Source: Acanthacorydalis orientalis (taxonomy: Eukaryota; Arthropoda; Insecta; Megaloptera; Corydalidae). Taken from it: a stretch of DNA of 64,000 nucleotides. The DNA lies in NCBI GenBank assembly GCA_034766995.1, contig CM068320.1:5856001-5920000 (forward strand), read 5' to 3'. Positions 37,820-50,642 of the stretch are shown here, one piece after another. Under the pieces are notes generated by a model that saw only the letters and a list, made by a program, of their open reading frames with translations, was not told the DNA's origin and did no database searches. The translations under genes and the position numbers were made by a program. The stretch's first letter is position 1. The number at the start of each line of letters is the position of its first letter.

Positions 37820-37920
37820 GCTTGAAGATGGAACACGCGCAAGTACCAGTTTCAAAAATCAGACTTTCAGCTAATCCTACAGGAAGAGAACCCCAGGATA
37901 ACATGCAATATTACAATGAT
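37820..37920 (+). repeat. GAAGATG-core dispersed repeat, right arm of an inverted pair
   Basis: GCTTGAAGATGGAACACGCG, then CAGTTTCAAAAATCAGACTT, then TCAGCTAATCCTACAGGAAG. The downstream GAACCCCAGGATAACATGCA parallels the 32058 copy. The open frames at 37608-37947 here are by-products of the repeat, not a gene. Confidence 0.65.
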
Positions 37921-39284
37921 AATTACAATAATAAAATATTACAATAATAATTAGAAAGGGTATTACTTAAACTGCAATTTACTCCACTGAAGAAATATTT
38001 TAATATCTTCTTTATTTAGAAGCAATTATAATTAAAAAAAGAGAATAACTTTGCGTTATACTGGTGATTTTCGTACTTTTGGATTACGTGGGTTTGTTTT
38101 CCTATACTAGTTTCTGGACGTGCAATAACTTCAGATATATTTTAAGATAAATGATTTTCATTCTGATTTTTGTCCGTTTATATTCTGTTTAATTGTTACT
38201 TAGTTTATAAATTTGAAGCCTTAAATATCACATTAATATTTTGTATTCATTATTTTGATTTGTATGTATTTCAAAGCTTTTTAAATTTTATTAATTTTTT
38301 GCTTTTTATTTATATGCTAATTATTTGCATTGAATTATTAACATATTTAATGTTATGTTTCAATTCTGAGATGTGTTAACAAAAGAGTATTGAATTATTT
38401 TCGTTATATTTCATGTAATTTGTCTGCTTTTTAAATTTGTCTTTAATTGTTTTGCACACCTAAATATATATATTCACCTAAATATAAATATATATTCCTT
38501 ATTACTTGTGTAACATATTAATTTGTAGTTCATGTGTATAAAATAACAAAGTTAAATACAATCCTCATCCTACCTCAACAGTATATAAACGAATCTGAAA
38601 GTGGATTAAAAGCAGATATCTTAAATATACCTGAAGATTAAAAATTTATGAAAATTTGTAGAAAAAAGCATAAAACTCAGTGATCTAAAGACGGAAGATA
38701 ACCAAAATATGAAATAATTAATATATTATTTTCTTAATAACCCTGATATCCTAAGTGATTTTTTAAAAAAATTATAATAAAATTCTCATTCTTTACATTG
38801 TTTTGATTTGAAAATAAGTTAAAAAACAAAATGTATTTAACTTAAGAAATATTTTTTATGATTCAGTAATAAAGTTTATATATTAAATGTGTACTAGTAT
38901 AAAAGTCATTAATTCATGATTACTAATCTACCGTAACTATTTAACTCTTTTAACCGCCTTTAAATAAATTAACAGTATAATAAGTGATGATAAGTTTTCT
39001 TATCAGCGCATGTTTGTGTGAAAGTACTAAAATATTATATTATGTGAATATTGGCATATCTACATATCATAGTTACACAAGTTGCACTGTTTTATTGGAA
39101 CACTATTAAAACTAATGTTCATTTCACATTTATAACAGTTTAACAATTAATTTATTCAATGAAGTAAATTGTTAATATGTGTAATAAGTATATCTGGTCA
39201 TCAAACGTAGTCATTTATTAGAGTTATCTTATCGAAAATCAGGTATATTGATCAGTATAGAGACAGGCATTTAATTTTCAACAG
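37921..39284. other. AT-rich stretch with a weak GAAGATG-core match
   Basis: 38097-38146 (minus) reads ATATCTGAAGTTATTGCACG then CCAGAAACTAGTATAGG, a degenerate member of the dispersed repeat. The 69-codon plus frame 38170-38379 is A/T-driven. No gene recognised. Confidence 0.4.
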
Positions 39285-39312
39285 TTAAATATATATATAT
39301 TTATATATATTT
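39285..39312. repeat. Short TA-rich tract
   Basis: TATATATATATTTATATATA. Confidence 0.85.
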
Positions 39313-39573
39313 AAAATATAAATGTTACCATTAAAAAAATTGTTGAATTACGATAAAATGTGTATTAGTACATAAAAACTAAATAAAAAAGTATTTTTGT
39401 AACTTAAAGCATGAAGGTGCTTATTGATTATAACTTAAAAAACATTTTTGAGGTATTTATAACTCGATTTTCATTTAATAAACAAAATTTTTATTAGCAC
39501 TTATTTGAAAATTAATAATAAATACTTTTTAAAATTACACTTTTTAGAGCTAAAAACTTGATGAAATTGAAAG

Positions 39574-39576
<3 letters not shown>

Positions 39577-39604
<28 letters not shown>

Positions 39605-39626
39605 TTGTGCTATATATGTATATATG

Positions 39627-39691
<65 letters not shown>
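39577..39691. repeat. (TA)n microsatellite with duplicated TATGTATTGTGCT flank
   Basis: Two TA tracts. The word TATGTATTGTGCT occurs at both 39600 and 39690, so a unit of about 90 bp has been partly duplicated. Confidence 0.95.
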
Positions 39692-39695
<4 letters not shown>

Positions 39696-39756
39696 TGTGC
39701 TGATAAGGAACCAAAATCTTACAATAAGAATGTACAAATTTAAACACACGCACATT

Positions 39757-39770
39757 TATATATCTATCTA

Positions 39771-39820
<50 letters not shown>
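39757..39820. repeat. (CTAT)n(TA)n microsatellite
   Basis: TATCTATCTATCTA followed by about 46 bp of TA. Confidence 0.96.
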
Positions 39821-39823
<3 letters not shown>

Positions 39824-39899
39824 TCTAAGACTACGCATAAATGAACATTGTTAACTAAAATTAAATGAACAGAAATTATACATCCTTTTGAGATCAAAG

Positions 39900-39901
<2 letters not shown>

Positions 39902-39954
<53 letters not shown>
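39902..39954. repeat. (TA)n microsatellite
   Basis: About 50 bp of TA. Confidence 0.97.
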
Positions 39955-39955
<1 letters not shown>

Positions 39956-40360
39956 CTAATACCTAGCGTTATTAAATTCTCAGTATTAAGATTCAAAATG
40001 AAGTCAATATTATAAATACATGTTGTAAAATGAACATTGAAATTCATAATTACCATTAATTAGAAAGGAAGATTATTCTATCATATTCATTTGTGCGCTA
40101 TAGAAATTTTGAATTAGATTCAAATCTAATTCAGTTTAATACATTATTTATACTAATGAATAAATTTAAATCTTTTATTATATTTTATTTATTTTAAGTA
40201 GATATTTAAGATTACGTATTACAAGTGAAACAAAACTAAGATGAAAACTGTTTACTTTATATTATATATTTAAATCATGGTAAGTATATTCAATATAGAA
40301 ATAATTTAATCAATCAACGTATTACATAATATAATATAACTGTATCAATGTTAAAAAAAG
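39955..40360. other. AT-rich spacer
   Basis: No feature seen. Confidence 0.5.
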
Positions 40361-40465
40361 GTACATATATATATACACATATATGTGTGTGTGTATATAT
40401 ATATACATATATATGTGTGTATATATATATATATACACGTACACATATGTGTATATATGTACATT
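40361..40465. repeat. Mixed (TA)n/(TG)n/(CA)n microsatellite
   Basis: Palindromic alternation of ACACATATATGTGTGTG and TA units. Confidence 0.95.
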
Positions 40466-40692
40466 AATTTAAACAAAAGAAATAAAAGTATCATGCACGG
40501 ATATTAAAAAAATAGTATATTTTCTTTCATATGATACAATAATGTGTATGCTAATATATCAGTGATATACACGTATTTTTACTAACCAAATGTCAATTAT
40601 AGCACTACTTGTAAAATGTCAACAAAATACCAAAATGTAATACTACAGATAATTTAACAAATCACATATGTATATATTTATATACAATACGA

Positions 40693-40696
<4 letters not shown>

Positions 40697-40741
<45 letters not shown>

Positions 40742-40760
40742 TGTGTATGTGTATGTTTGG
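40697..40760. repeat. (TA)n(TG)n microsatellite
   Basis: About 42 bp of TA then GTGTGTATGTGTATG. Confidence 0.96.
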
Positions 40761-42394
40761 ATGTGTTTAAATTTTTTATGTATATATTTTCTTCAAAATA
40801 ACACGTTTAAAACAGTTCCATTTACTTACAAATTTAAAGAATTATTGTCAAAGGGTATTTAAAATAAAATGTAACCAATATTATGAATGTTTTTATTTAC
40901 TATCGTGTGATCTGTTTGATCTCGAAACTAATTACTAAAGTCCTGTCCAATGATTCCATATAATAATTATTTTTTATAATTATTATTAGTTAACCAAATT
41001 GTTCGCTCATTTACGTAGATAACTTTCACTGCCTATGATATTTTTTGCTATCGTTTTAAAATCTTTTATGTACACTTATTGCAAAGTCTGACAAGTTCAT
41101 TGTTAAAAAATAGGGCGTGTAAGTTTTATACTTTATAAAGTTATTTTTACCGTTTGTACTGTTCTATTATAAAAGAAATTGATGATGATCTGATGACGAT
41201 TTATTTATGAAATATGGATTAGTAAAACGGTATCAATTTAACTTGTCTAATTTCCAAAGAGTCAGCATCGTTTGCAACATCTTTACATGAACCAATACTA
41301 TCCTTTTTAATTGTCATCTTTAGGTTCTCTTATTTCCAACAATGCTACTCAAATGTTATTGTTTCACTGATATCATATTCAAATTACTTCCTTGTAACCC
41401 CAGCAAACAGATAACAATATTTTTCAGATCATATGTTTTTATTAGATTCAGTTTTCATCCCTGATGATTAACAGATACAAAAATAGATTTTTATTCAATC
41501 GTACCATCAAATAATTACACGATAAATCCCAATGTCAATAAAATTGGCAAGAGCTTACAGTACTCAATAAACTATTCAAATATCTGTGCGTTGTTCTAAT
41601 AGTTTTGCACTTTTTCAGATATATTTTAAGACGTTAATATCTACCTAAAAATGTTACGAATTTAAAATAAATGAACATCATTGAAATAACGTATCAACAG
41701 GATAATGTATCAAAAAATTATATAATTATAACTCACACATCAGTCTTTGAAATGTGTTTGTTTTTATCATGTAGAAATAATATCGAATAACTGATTTTAA
41801 AATGAATGCTAATTCTCATTTGAAATTGTTGTATTTTTCTTTAGCAAAACTTCGAATATGATCATCATAAAATTCACCAGAGCAATCAATTAACTTTATT
41901 AATCAAGTTCAATTTTTCATATGTTAATTTTAAATGTCGAGACACTCTTATTTTAGTAAAAATTAATAATAATTATACATCGTGGGAATATATTGAATAA
42001 AAAATCAAAAATAAGAAAATCTAACTACAATTATTATTAAAAAAATTGAGAAACTTATCATCTACAATTTTTCAATTCATATCACATTATTATATAATTG
42101 TAAATTTTTATACTTGTTATATAGTCGGAACGTTATTATAGATGATTTTTTGCCTATAGGTTAACTGGGATTATCATCATATAATTATTTTAATTGTAGT
42201 TATAAGTAACTTGAAGACAACAATTAAATCTCGATTAGTTATCAAGTTGTGTGATTCGTGATACAATTTCTTTGATTTACTTAATTTAAATAAAATATAT
42301 GATAGTTGTAATATGTATATTTCATATTTTGTGATCAATACAAACACTAATGTAAATAAAATTCAGTTATTTTTATTACTATACTGTATATGTG
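40761..42394. other. Gene-free AT-rich stretch
   Basis: A very weak GAAGATG-core-like segment lies near 41600-41640 (minus: ATATATCTGAAAAAGTGCAA). No coding signal. Confidence 0.45.
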
Positions 42395-42482
42395 ATGTAT
42401 ATATATATATATGTCTGTGTGTCTATACGTGTATATGTATATATATATATGTGTGTGTGTGTGTGTATATCTATGTTTGTAT
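42395..42482. repeat. Mixed (TA)n/(TG)n microsatellite
   Basis: TA tracts alternating with TGTCTGTGTG and GTGTGTGTGTGTG. Confidence 0.95.
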
Positions 42483-43175
42483 AAATATACAAATAAATAA
42501 ATACGAATTTTTTTTTACTATATTTAGTTTATAGTACAATTTTTGGTCTTTAAACTTCATACTTCCACGATAAACTTCATTATTAATAATTATGAATAAG
42601 ACTGACATTTATATTTTACTGTAAAAAAATTAAACTACCATTCCATTTGTAATTATTTATTCAATTTTACAAATATGTGATATTTACTTTAAATAACAAT
42701 ACTTCTTAGTTGTTTGAGTAACTAAAGTACTGAACTTGTAATTTGCATTCATGCTTCATAATAGAATTTAATGTACTTAAATATATAAGGTTTTGAAATG
42801 TTCATATACAATAAAGCAACTAAGTTTCTTGTATGTAATAAAATCAAGAATATTGCAGGACCTCTAATATGAAATGGAATTTGCATGAAGTGCTGTTTCA
42901 TTAGTAACAATGTGAGAATTATTCTACTTAAAACTCCATCGTCGCCAACTATAAGTTGTCACTAATGTCAGATACTTACATACTTGTTAAATTAAGCTTA
43001 CTTACACTGCAGTAACTATAAGCTTTAGTGTAGTATATTATCTAAAACAAAACACTTTTTTATATAGTACACACAAACTGTCTTAAATCTAGATTAGTAA
43101 AAATGACATATTTTTAGAAATATTGCAAAGTGAGTGTATGTAACAATGAGCGTTTCTTATAAAAAAATAGCAAGC

Positions 43176-43177
<2 letters not shown>
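42483..43177. other. Gene-free AT-rich stretch
   Basis: No supported feature. Confidence 0.5.
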
Positions 43178-43226
<49 letters not shown>

Positions 43227-43228
43227 AA
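43178..43228. repeat. (TA)n microsatellite
   Basis: About 48 bp of TA. Confidence 0.97.
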
Positions 43229-43925
43229 TTTTATTCAAGAAATAAAAAATGTAATAATTTATTTCTTCATTTCAAATTCGTAAATAATTCCAGTGAGAAT
43301 ACTTATAATTTACCCAAGGTGCAATTTCAATAATTCACACATTTTAACAATATATATAATAAAAATAAAAGTGTAGTTTTTGATAAAACAAAAAATATTC
43401 AATCAATGAATTAAAAGTGCTAATGAAATTCCATACGTTTATTGAATCATGAAACGAATATATTAAAAACAGTAAAAAATTTTCATCTCCAGATGTAGAA
43501 AGCACGTATCAACAGATTCTTGGAGCCATGCTAAGAGTAATGTAGAAGTCATCGTTCTGCCGTCGTACTGTAGATTTTCAATCAGTGCACTTCTGACAAA
43601 AAATGTATTTTTTAAAAAAATAATAATTTATTGTACTTTTTAATACTATAGCTTTATTTTATAGATGGTGTTACGTTATAATACCAAATCCATCAAAAAA
43701 AAAATACAGTATACTATCATTTTTTAACCAGTTGCAGGCGAACACTTCGGAAATAAACGGGAACTATTGAGAGCATTAAAAAATGAATGCGAGAAGATAT
43801 CTGAAACCATCCTTTTAAATTTAATTTTATCAATGCCACCGGATGTGTCGAGGTTATTAAAAATAGAGGCTTTTACACACAGTACGAGATTTGTTGCTTT
43901 AGTTATGCACGTTACTGTATATGTA
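43229..43925. other. AT-rich stretch before MLE-D
   Basis: Short opposite frames (43724-43957 minus, 43767-43949 plus) overlap each other and the transposon end. No recognisable product. Confidence 0.4.
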
Positions 43926-44846
43926 ACAGGTGGGCTGAAAAGTTCGTAGGCTGACACATAAATGGCGCTACTAGTATCAAATCCATATTATTTTTAGTTA
44001 GCCCTAACCTTCAAAAGACGCGTGTATAAATTTGACAGCTGTTGCACTATTAGTACCTGAGTTATAGCATTTTTAGTGAAAGAACTTTTGTTACCTTGAA
44101 AAAATGGATAAAAAGGAATTTCGTGTGTTAATAAAGCATTGCTTTTTAGCGAAAAAAAATACTGTTGAAACCAAGGCTTCATAAACATTAATTGGCTTAA
44201 TAAACATTATTCGGACTCTGCACCAGGAAAATCAACCGTAGAGAAGTGGTTTGCTAAATTTAAACGAGGCGAAATGAGCACCGAGGACGATGCACGCAGT
44301 GGACGCCCCAAAGAGGCTGTTACCGACGAAAACATCAAAAAAGTCCACAAAATAATTTTTGATAACCGTAAAGTGAAGTTGATTGAGATATCTGAGACCC
44401 TAAAGATATCAAAGGAACGGGTTGGTCATATCGTGCATGAATATTTGGATATGCGAAAGCTCTGTTCAAAGTGGGTGCCGCGCGAGCTCACAATCGACCA
44501 AAAACAATCAATGAAATCGATGGCGAAATTGCAAGAATTGGGCTTCCAATTGCTTCCGCATCCACCGTACTCTCCAGATCTGGCCCCCAGCGACTTTTTT
44601 CTGTTCTCAGACCTCAAGAGGATGCTCGCTGGACGGAAATTTTGCTCCGATGAAGAGGTAATCGCCGAAACTGAAGCCTATTTTGAGGCTAAAGACAAAT
44701 CGTATTGTAAAAATGGTATCGAAAAATTGTATGACCGCTATAATCGTTGTATCGCCCTCGAAGGCAACTATATTGAATAATAAAATCAAATACTATAAAA
44801 AAAATTTTTTTTCTATGCAAGCCTACGAACTTTTCAGCCGACCTGT
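43926..44846 (+). mobile_element. MLE-D: mellifera-type mariner with internal deletion (921 bp)
   Basis: Terminal repeats GGGCTGAAAAGTTCGTAGGC and the complement of GCCTACGAACTTTTCAGCCG, with outer ACAGGT on each side. TA lies at 43924-43925 and 44847-44848. Full-length members are about 1.28 kb; the missing part lies in the catalytic domain. The sequence is well preserved and richer in G+C than its surroundings. Confidence 0.93.
44104..44780 (+). pseudogene. MLE-D mariner transposase, broken and core-deleted
   Basis: The start at 44104 gives MDKKEFRVLIKHCFLAKKNT then VETKAS and a stop, followed by a shift of frame. The second helix-turn-helix half is intact from 44274: MSTEDDARSGRPKEAVTDEN, IKISKERVGHIVHEYLDMRK, then the linker KWVPRELTIDQKQ. 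The frame then jumps in phase from DQKQ to SMKSMAKLQELGF, removing about 150 residues with the first two catalytic aspartates. The third remains in YSPDLAPSDFFLFSDLKRML (codon 44592-44594), and the C-terminus runs through IEKLYDRYNRCIALEGNYIE to a stop at 44778-44780. DNA-binding and C-terminal parts survive without a catalytic centre. Confidence 0.92.
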
Positions 44847-44848
44847 TA

Positions 44849-45323
<475 letters not shown>

Positions 45324-45388
45324 TAGATGCATACACATATTCCTACATGCACATATGAATAAATATTTCAGTTTATACACACACTTAC

Positions 45389-45389
<1 letters not shown>

Positions 45390-45443
<54 letters not shown>
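45390..45443. repeat. (TA)n microsatellite
   Basis: About 48 bp of TA. Confidence 0.97.
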
Positions 45444-45446
<3 letters not shown>

Positions 45447-46108
45447 GTTAAATGTGTATGTATGTATTTTGTTTACATATGTGTAAAATACGAATACACT
45501 TGCCTGTATGTGTGTATATACTGCACAAGTTGTTCCAGTATGCATATTCATATTAAAATGTCTCAGTTTATAGAAACTGAATAACACTGGGTATCCTTCA
45601 GGTGCTTTTCAGTTCATTTTTATTTTTTGCTCTAACTTCATTTTTATGTAGTTAGTATTTTTTTAACATAGACCAACGCCAATGTTCGTTCTCTCTGAAC
45701 ATGATGATTTTTTTAAATTATAATAATAGATTAAAAAAGTAACAAAGTAATAGAAAATAACACAAATATGTTTTTTTCATTATTATCTAACTTTTTAATT
45801 TTATCAAAGTTCTATTACAAATAATTCGAGTATGCCTTTCTGTAAATACCTTGAAAAAAATGTTGTTTATAATAAGTATAAGGTTGACGTTCAATTCATT
45901 CAGTGACTGATTAATAATATACATTTTTTTATATATTTTTTATTTCAAAATTTGTCTAATGCTTACGTATATTTACTAATTATAACTTATATTTTATTTA
46001 AATACATAGATGAATAAAAACAGAAATCAATCTCCTTATGCAAATTATTATTTACAAAAACTTCATCTTATGTACAAATTTTCAAGATAATATTAAACTT
46101 GAATGGAA
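45444..46108. other. Gene-free AT-rich stretch
   Basis: No supported feature. Confidence 0.5.
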
Positions 46109-46192
46109 TTGGTGCTTTGGACATTTATACTTGCACTTGAATATCGGACTATAAGTCCATTGCGTATGATCATGCGTTCAAATCTATTTCAA
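46109..46192 (+). repeat. Possible tRNA-derived SINE remnant
   Basis: GCACTTGAATATCGGACTAT then AAGTCCATTG resembles a tRNA anticodon arm (GGAC/GTCC pairing). CGTTCAAATC about 20 nt later resembles the B box. The acceptor stem cannot be closed and the A box is poor, so it is not a functional tRNA. Confidence 0.25.
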
Positions 46193-46593
46193 GATTTTAA
46201 GTCTGCAGAGATAAAAGAATATATTTAATGTAATGATGATGTGTGATGTATGATATATTTCCATTTCTGGAAGACATTATCGAGAATATTTCTTATATTT
46301 CATTTATTTTTATATAAATTTTGTACAAGAATTTCATGAAGCACTATGTTTTCAAAAAAAAACGAATAAGTTCACTTCTGTTATTTGTCATAAATCTAAA
46401 TTTTATTAAAATAACGTACAACTTTAACGATCGAACATTAAAAAAATTCTGCACATGCACACTTGATAGCATAATCGCACTTAATTTTATCGTCTTTTCT
46501 TAAACATTATGTAAAACTTTGTATTTACATAGTAATTGTTATAGAAAATATATATTTCTCAAGCTATAGATGTATGATTTCCATTATTTTACA

Positions 46594-46594
<1 letters not shown>
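46193..46594. other. AT-rich spacer
   Basis: A 60-codon plus frame (46321-46503) has no recognisable product. Confidence 0.45.

Positions 46595-46672
<78 letters not shown>
46595..46672. repeat. (TA)n microsatellite
   Basis: Two TA tracts around a GTGTA interruption. Confidence 0.97.
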
Positions 46673-46675
<3 letters not shown>

Positions 46676-46789
46676 ATTACATTTTGTTCATACAGTATTT
46701 TACGGTGTTAAATCTGAATGAGAAGACATTTACAGTGTATCATTAAAGTACATACATTATATGCCTGTTTTAAAAAATTCCTGAAAACG

Positions 46790-47349
46790 AAAGATTGGTA
46801 AGAAAATAATTCGTGTTTTTGTTTTCTGAATTCTAATCTTATTTTTTACAATAAATGTGTCATTTCATGGTGTTTATGTTAATATCGTTTTGAAGTCCAT
46901 TATCCGATCTGTGTTTTAGTAACATTCACGTTGGTTTTATTATTAGTTATTCGTCAAATTGAGCTATTGAATTAAAGATGGAAAAGAAAAAAATAACAGC
47001 ATTTTTTGTATGAGTTTAAGACGGGTGGTAAATCATCAGAAATTGCTCGTAAATTAAACGATGCTTTTAGTACAGGTATTGTTAAGGAACATACTGTGCA
47101 ATGATGGTTCCAAAAATTTCGTACTGTGGACGAGAGCCTTGATGGTAATGAAATTCGCGGGTGTCCTTCAGTTTATAATGACCAACTAAAGGAGTTAGTT
47201 GAATTAGAACTACGCACAACAATTCGAGAGCTTGCACAAAATTTAGGCGTTTGTCATCCAACAGTTCTGCATCACTTAAAATCATTTAAATTAAGAAACG
47301 TATATAAATGGGAAAATCATAAAGCACAATTATTTTTCTACCAACATAA
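46790..47349 (+). mobile_element. MLE-A copy 6: internally deleted mariner (560 bp)
   Basis: Starts near 46790 (AAAGATTGGTAAGAAAATAA, left target TA no longer recognisable) and ends TTTTTCTACCAACATAA with TA at 47350-47351. ATG at 46978. It carries the best preserved N-terminal DNA-binding segment of the seven copies and the same deletion junction. Confidence 0.9.
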
Positions 47350-47355
47350 TATAAC
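46978..47355 (+). pseudogene. MLE-A transposase N-terminal remnant
   Basis: MEKKKITAFFV then a stop. After changing frame, the mariner helix-turn-helix region continues from 47126 as MDESLDGNEIRGCPSVYNDQ, LKELVELELRTTIRELAQNL and GVCHPTVLHHLK. That is the GRPS linker and second helix-turn-helix that bind the terminal repeat. Directly after HHLK the frame runs into the 3' terminal region (YKWENHKAQLFFYQHNIT is translated trailer and terminal repeat). The catalytic domain of about 220 residues is absent. The same arrangement, more decayed, is present in the other six copies. Confidence 0.85.
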
Positions 47356-48833
47356 TTAATAAAGATTCATACACTAATTTTCACTCGCATACGGTACAAA
47401 AAATGTTTTGGTTAAAATTCTCAATGATTGTTTAATGAATATTTTGATCAAAGAAACGTTTATTATATTTAGAGTGTAAAACTTCACTTGTGAAAATTAA
47501 ATTTCTTTACAAATTTTGATTTTGGACTATTTTCTGCTTTTCATATTATTTTTTGATTAGCCAAAATTTATCTAATTCTACAGTTATACTTTTTGAATTT
47601 ATTATACAATTTCAATTTATTTGTCAGGATTAATTGAATCTTGGACTTACCTAAATTGATTTGACTAGAGTCTTTTTTTTGTCCAAAACGAACAATGTGT
47701 AAAAATACAAATTTCATTTTCTGTTTTAATAAAAAAATTTGCATCTTCAATGCTGTATTTTATCATTTTTTTTCATTACTATATTTACATAAATATCGTA
47801 TGAAAACTCTTACATATAAGTAATATTTAAAACTTGCAGATTTGGATATTTAGTTGTTCTATATAAATATATATATATATATATATATCGTTAATCTTGT
47901 GCACTCTTAAGCATTATTTTTTCTTACTTAATTTCTTTTTGGAAAAAATATACGAAATTAAAAATGTTATTATTTAGTTATAAATGTATACGATTCGAAC
48001 ATACAACACATTCAATATAGTGATTTAAATTATATTAAACATATTACTTAAAACAATAACAAGAAATTAAATTCGATTAAATTATCATTATCACTAATTA
48101 TGTAAGATCCAGTAAATATTTTTGTATATCTTTAAAAAAATATTAAAACCAAATAAACAATAAAAATATATTAAAATATTCATAAAATAAAATTGTAAAA
48201 GTACACTATTAAACTTAAAAAAACATATAAACTAAATTTTAAAAATCCAATATAGTAAATATAATTAAACGAAATAAATTTGGTAACACTGAAACGAGCA
48301 GTATAATATTCAGACTTGTAAAATAATCGTAAGTTACTTTAAGTAATAGTATAATTATTTTAGAGTTTATATTTCAAAGGAGAAAGACGATACGAATAAG
48401 AAAAAGTAATTAAAATTAAATAATTAATCACGAATCAAACAGTTATATTTATAACAAAATTGTGAACAGAATTATAATGAATCCTAAAAGTGTTTAACAT
48501 TAAAACTAATAGCTTTAAAAACATCTCGATTCAAATGTATTTATATTACTTCGATATAAATCGTTAAAGGTTTTAATTAAACACAATTTCACTTCTATAA
48601 TTAATTATATACATTTAAATTCAATGAGCTATATCAACCATTAACAATTCATATTGAAATAAATTTTTATTATTAATAATATTAGAAAACACATCGTTAT
48701 AAATGTGTGAATTATTTTTTGGTTTAATGAGATAATAAAAAAATAATGAGTGACATGGTAATTATTATAATTGTTCACTCTGAAGTTATTTAATTTTACA
48801 ACGAAAAAACTTTCATAGAATTTTCTTAAATAC

Positions 48834-48836
<3 letters not shown>
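47350..48836. other. Gene-free AT-rich stretch
   Basis: Includes a short TA tract at 47866-47888. No open frame of interest. Confidence 0.5.

Positions 48837-48879
<43 letters not shown>
48837..48879. repeat. (TA)n microsatellite
   Basis: About 40 bp of TA. Confidence 0.97.
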
Positions 48880-48880
<1 letters not shown>

Positions 48881-49789
48881 GTTCAAAGCATTCGAAAATG
48901 AAATGTTTTTAGATATACAAGTCAAAAAAAAAATAATTTTTGATTCAAAAGACTATCATCTTCTGAACCTCAAGGTACAGATAGATTTTTCTGTAATTTT
49001 GTGCTCTGGGAGTAATGGATTTGTCATCGAAATGGGTAAAAAAGAGAATCAAAAATATTCAATAATAATTTATTGGAAATTTTTAATCACAAAAAATTTT
49101 GTGATTTGTGCGGTGAAAAAATTATCTATTTTTTAAAAATTAATTTAATTATAGTTTCAAAACCGTATTATTAATAATTTAGTTTCTAAACACTTTCGCA
49201 GTTATAACTTAAAAACATAGTTGTAAAAAAACTTTTCAAAACTAATTCTTTATCAAAAAATTTTTGATCAAATAATTCCATGAAAAACAATTCTTCGAAA
49301 CTATTATACGATTTTTCAATAAACAATTTTTCGCATCCTTTTGTAATTAATTACGGTTGTTTGGTTTGATTAAGCATGTTAAAGTGTCGTCTGCTTAGAT
49401 CATATCAGATTTGTTTAGAAAAGTTATTTTAAGTAAATATACTTTCGAAGAATTTTACTTTTGAAGAATTTGTTGAATTGTTTATTGACAAATTTTCCTG
49501 TTATCTTAACGATAATCGATTATAAATATAATGATGTGTAGGGCTTATAATGGACGGTAGTTGTAGTTGAAATAATATTTTTTTATATCATACTTATATA
49601 CAAAGTATATGTTTAAAGGACTTTTTTTATTTATAAACATTTCGAAATTTATGTTATCTTAATGATTTCAATACACTGTAATCTTAAGATAGATCTTAGA
49701 TAAATGATTTTCCTAGATTTTGAATAGTTATTCCTACTAATATGAGAAAAAATCTATATAAATATAATAATATCTAAATAAATATAACC
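48880..49789. other. AT-rich stretch with a weak plus-strand open frame
   Basis: The 85-codon frame 48879-49136 (MFKAFENEMFLDIQ start) contains a slightly better balanced block, VILCSGSNGFVIEMGKKEN. No domain is recognised and it begins at the end of a TA tract. Probably chance. Confidence 0.3.
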
Positions 49790-49850
49790 TGAAGATGACA
49801 CAAGTCCTAAAACTAGTAATAGAAAACACAAATTCAAGTAATCGAAAAAG
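49790..49850 (+). repeat. GAAGATG-core dispersed repeat
   Basis: ACCTGAAGATGACACAAGTC then CTAAAACTAGTAATAGAAAA. It shares core and spacing with the copies at 17675, 32058, 37663, 37820 and 59597. GAC-ACAA-GTC can form a tiny stem-loop. Confidence 0.5.
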
Positions 49851-50642
49851 ATAAGAACATCAAAACAATGCAGCAACGAGATCTCAGGCATAAAAAAAAG
49901 TCATAATTTTCATTTCATAAATTGATGAATCACAAAACGCAATCTACCAAAAACTTCTCGCAAGGTAGGTTTTAGTTCAAAAGTAAAAAACCAATTAAAA
50001 CCAATAAAAACGAATTAAATAACTATTGTTATTTAATTTTTTTTATTATATCTGACTACTATTTATTATAATAAAAACTTAATATTAATTTAATATTGCA
50101 GTATGAAAGTTAGCACGTTTTAATAAAACGCACTTTAATTGGAAGAATATAATGCCGACAAATGATTTTTGCTTTAACCATATACATTGACAGACATGTG
50201 ATTATAAATTTACTAATAGATCAATAAGTATAGTTATATTAATATTAAAGTTTATTAATAACACATTTTTCCATAACATACTTTTATTACTAACTTTAAA
50301 TAAATTTAAATTCACAGTTATTTTTCACTCATCCTATAAAATACAAGTTTTACCCGAAAAAAAACATTAAACAATTGATTATCGTTCATCTTCGATTTTT
50401 CATATGATATTTAAATAGGGATTCTATCATCTTCGGAGATCTAAGATACAAACACATTTGTTTTTTTATATCTTAGCTTTCTGAAGATTGTTTTTTCTTC
50501 GTAATGTGTTAAGAAATAACCAAAATATACAATAATGAATTATTGAAACGGTTGGATGCAATAAAAATAAAGTTTGCAGGGTAAGTAAAAAATCTCATTT
50601 GCGAAAGACCGTTTTTTAAATTATGATTAATTTTAACATATA
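49851..50642. other. Gene-free AT-rich stretch
   Basis: No supported feature. Confidence 0.5.

Noticed and set aside
49790..49850. Functional hammerhead ribozyme
   Set aside because: CTGAAGA fits the core, but the GAAA element is altered and stems I and III cannot be drawn.
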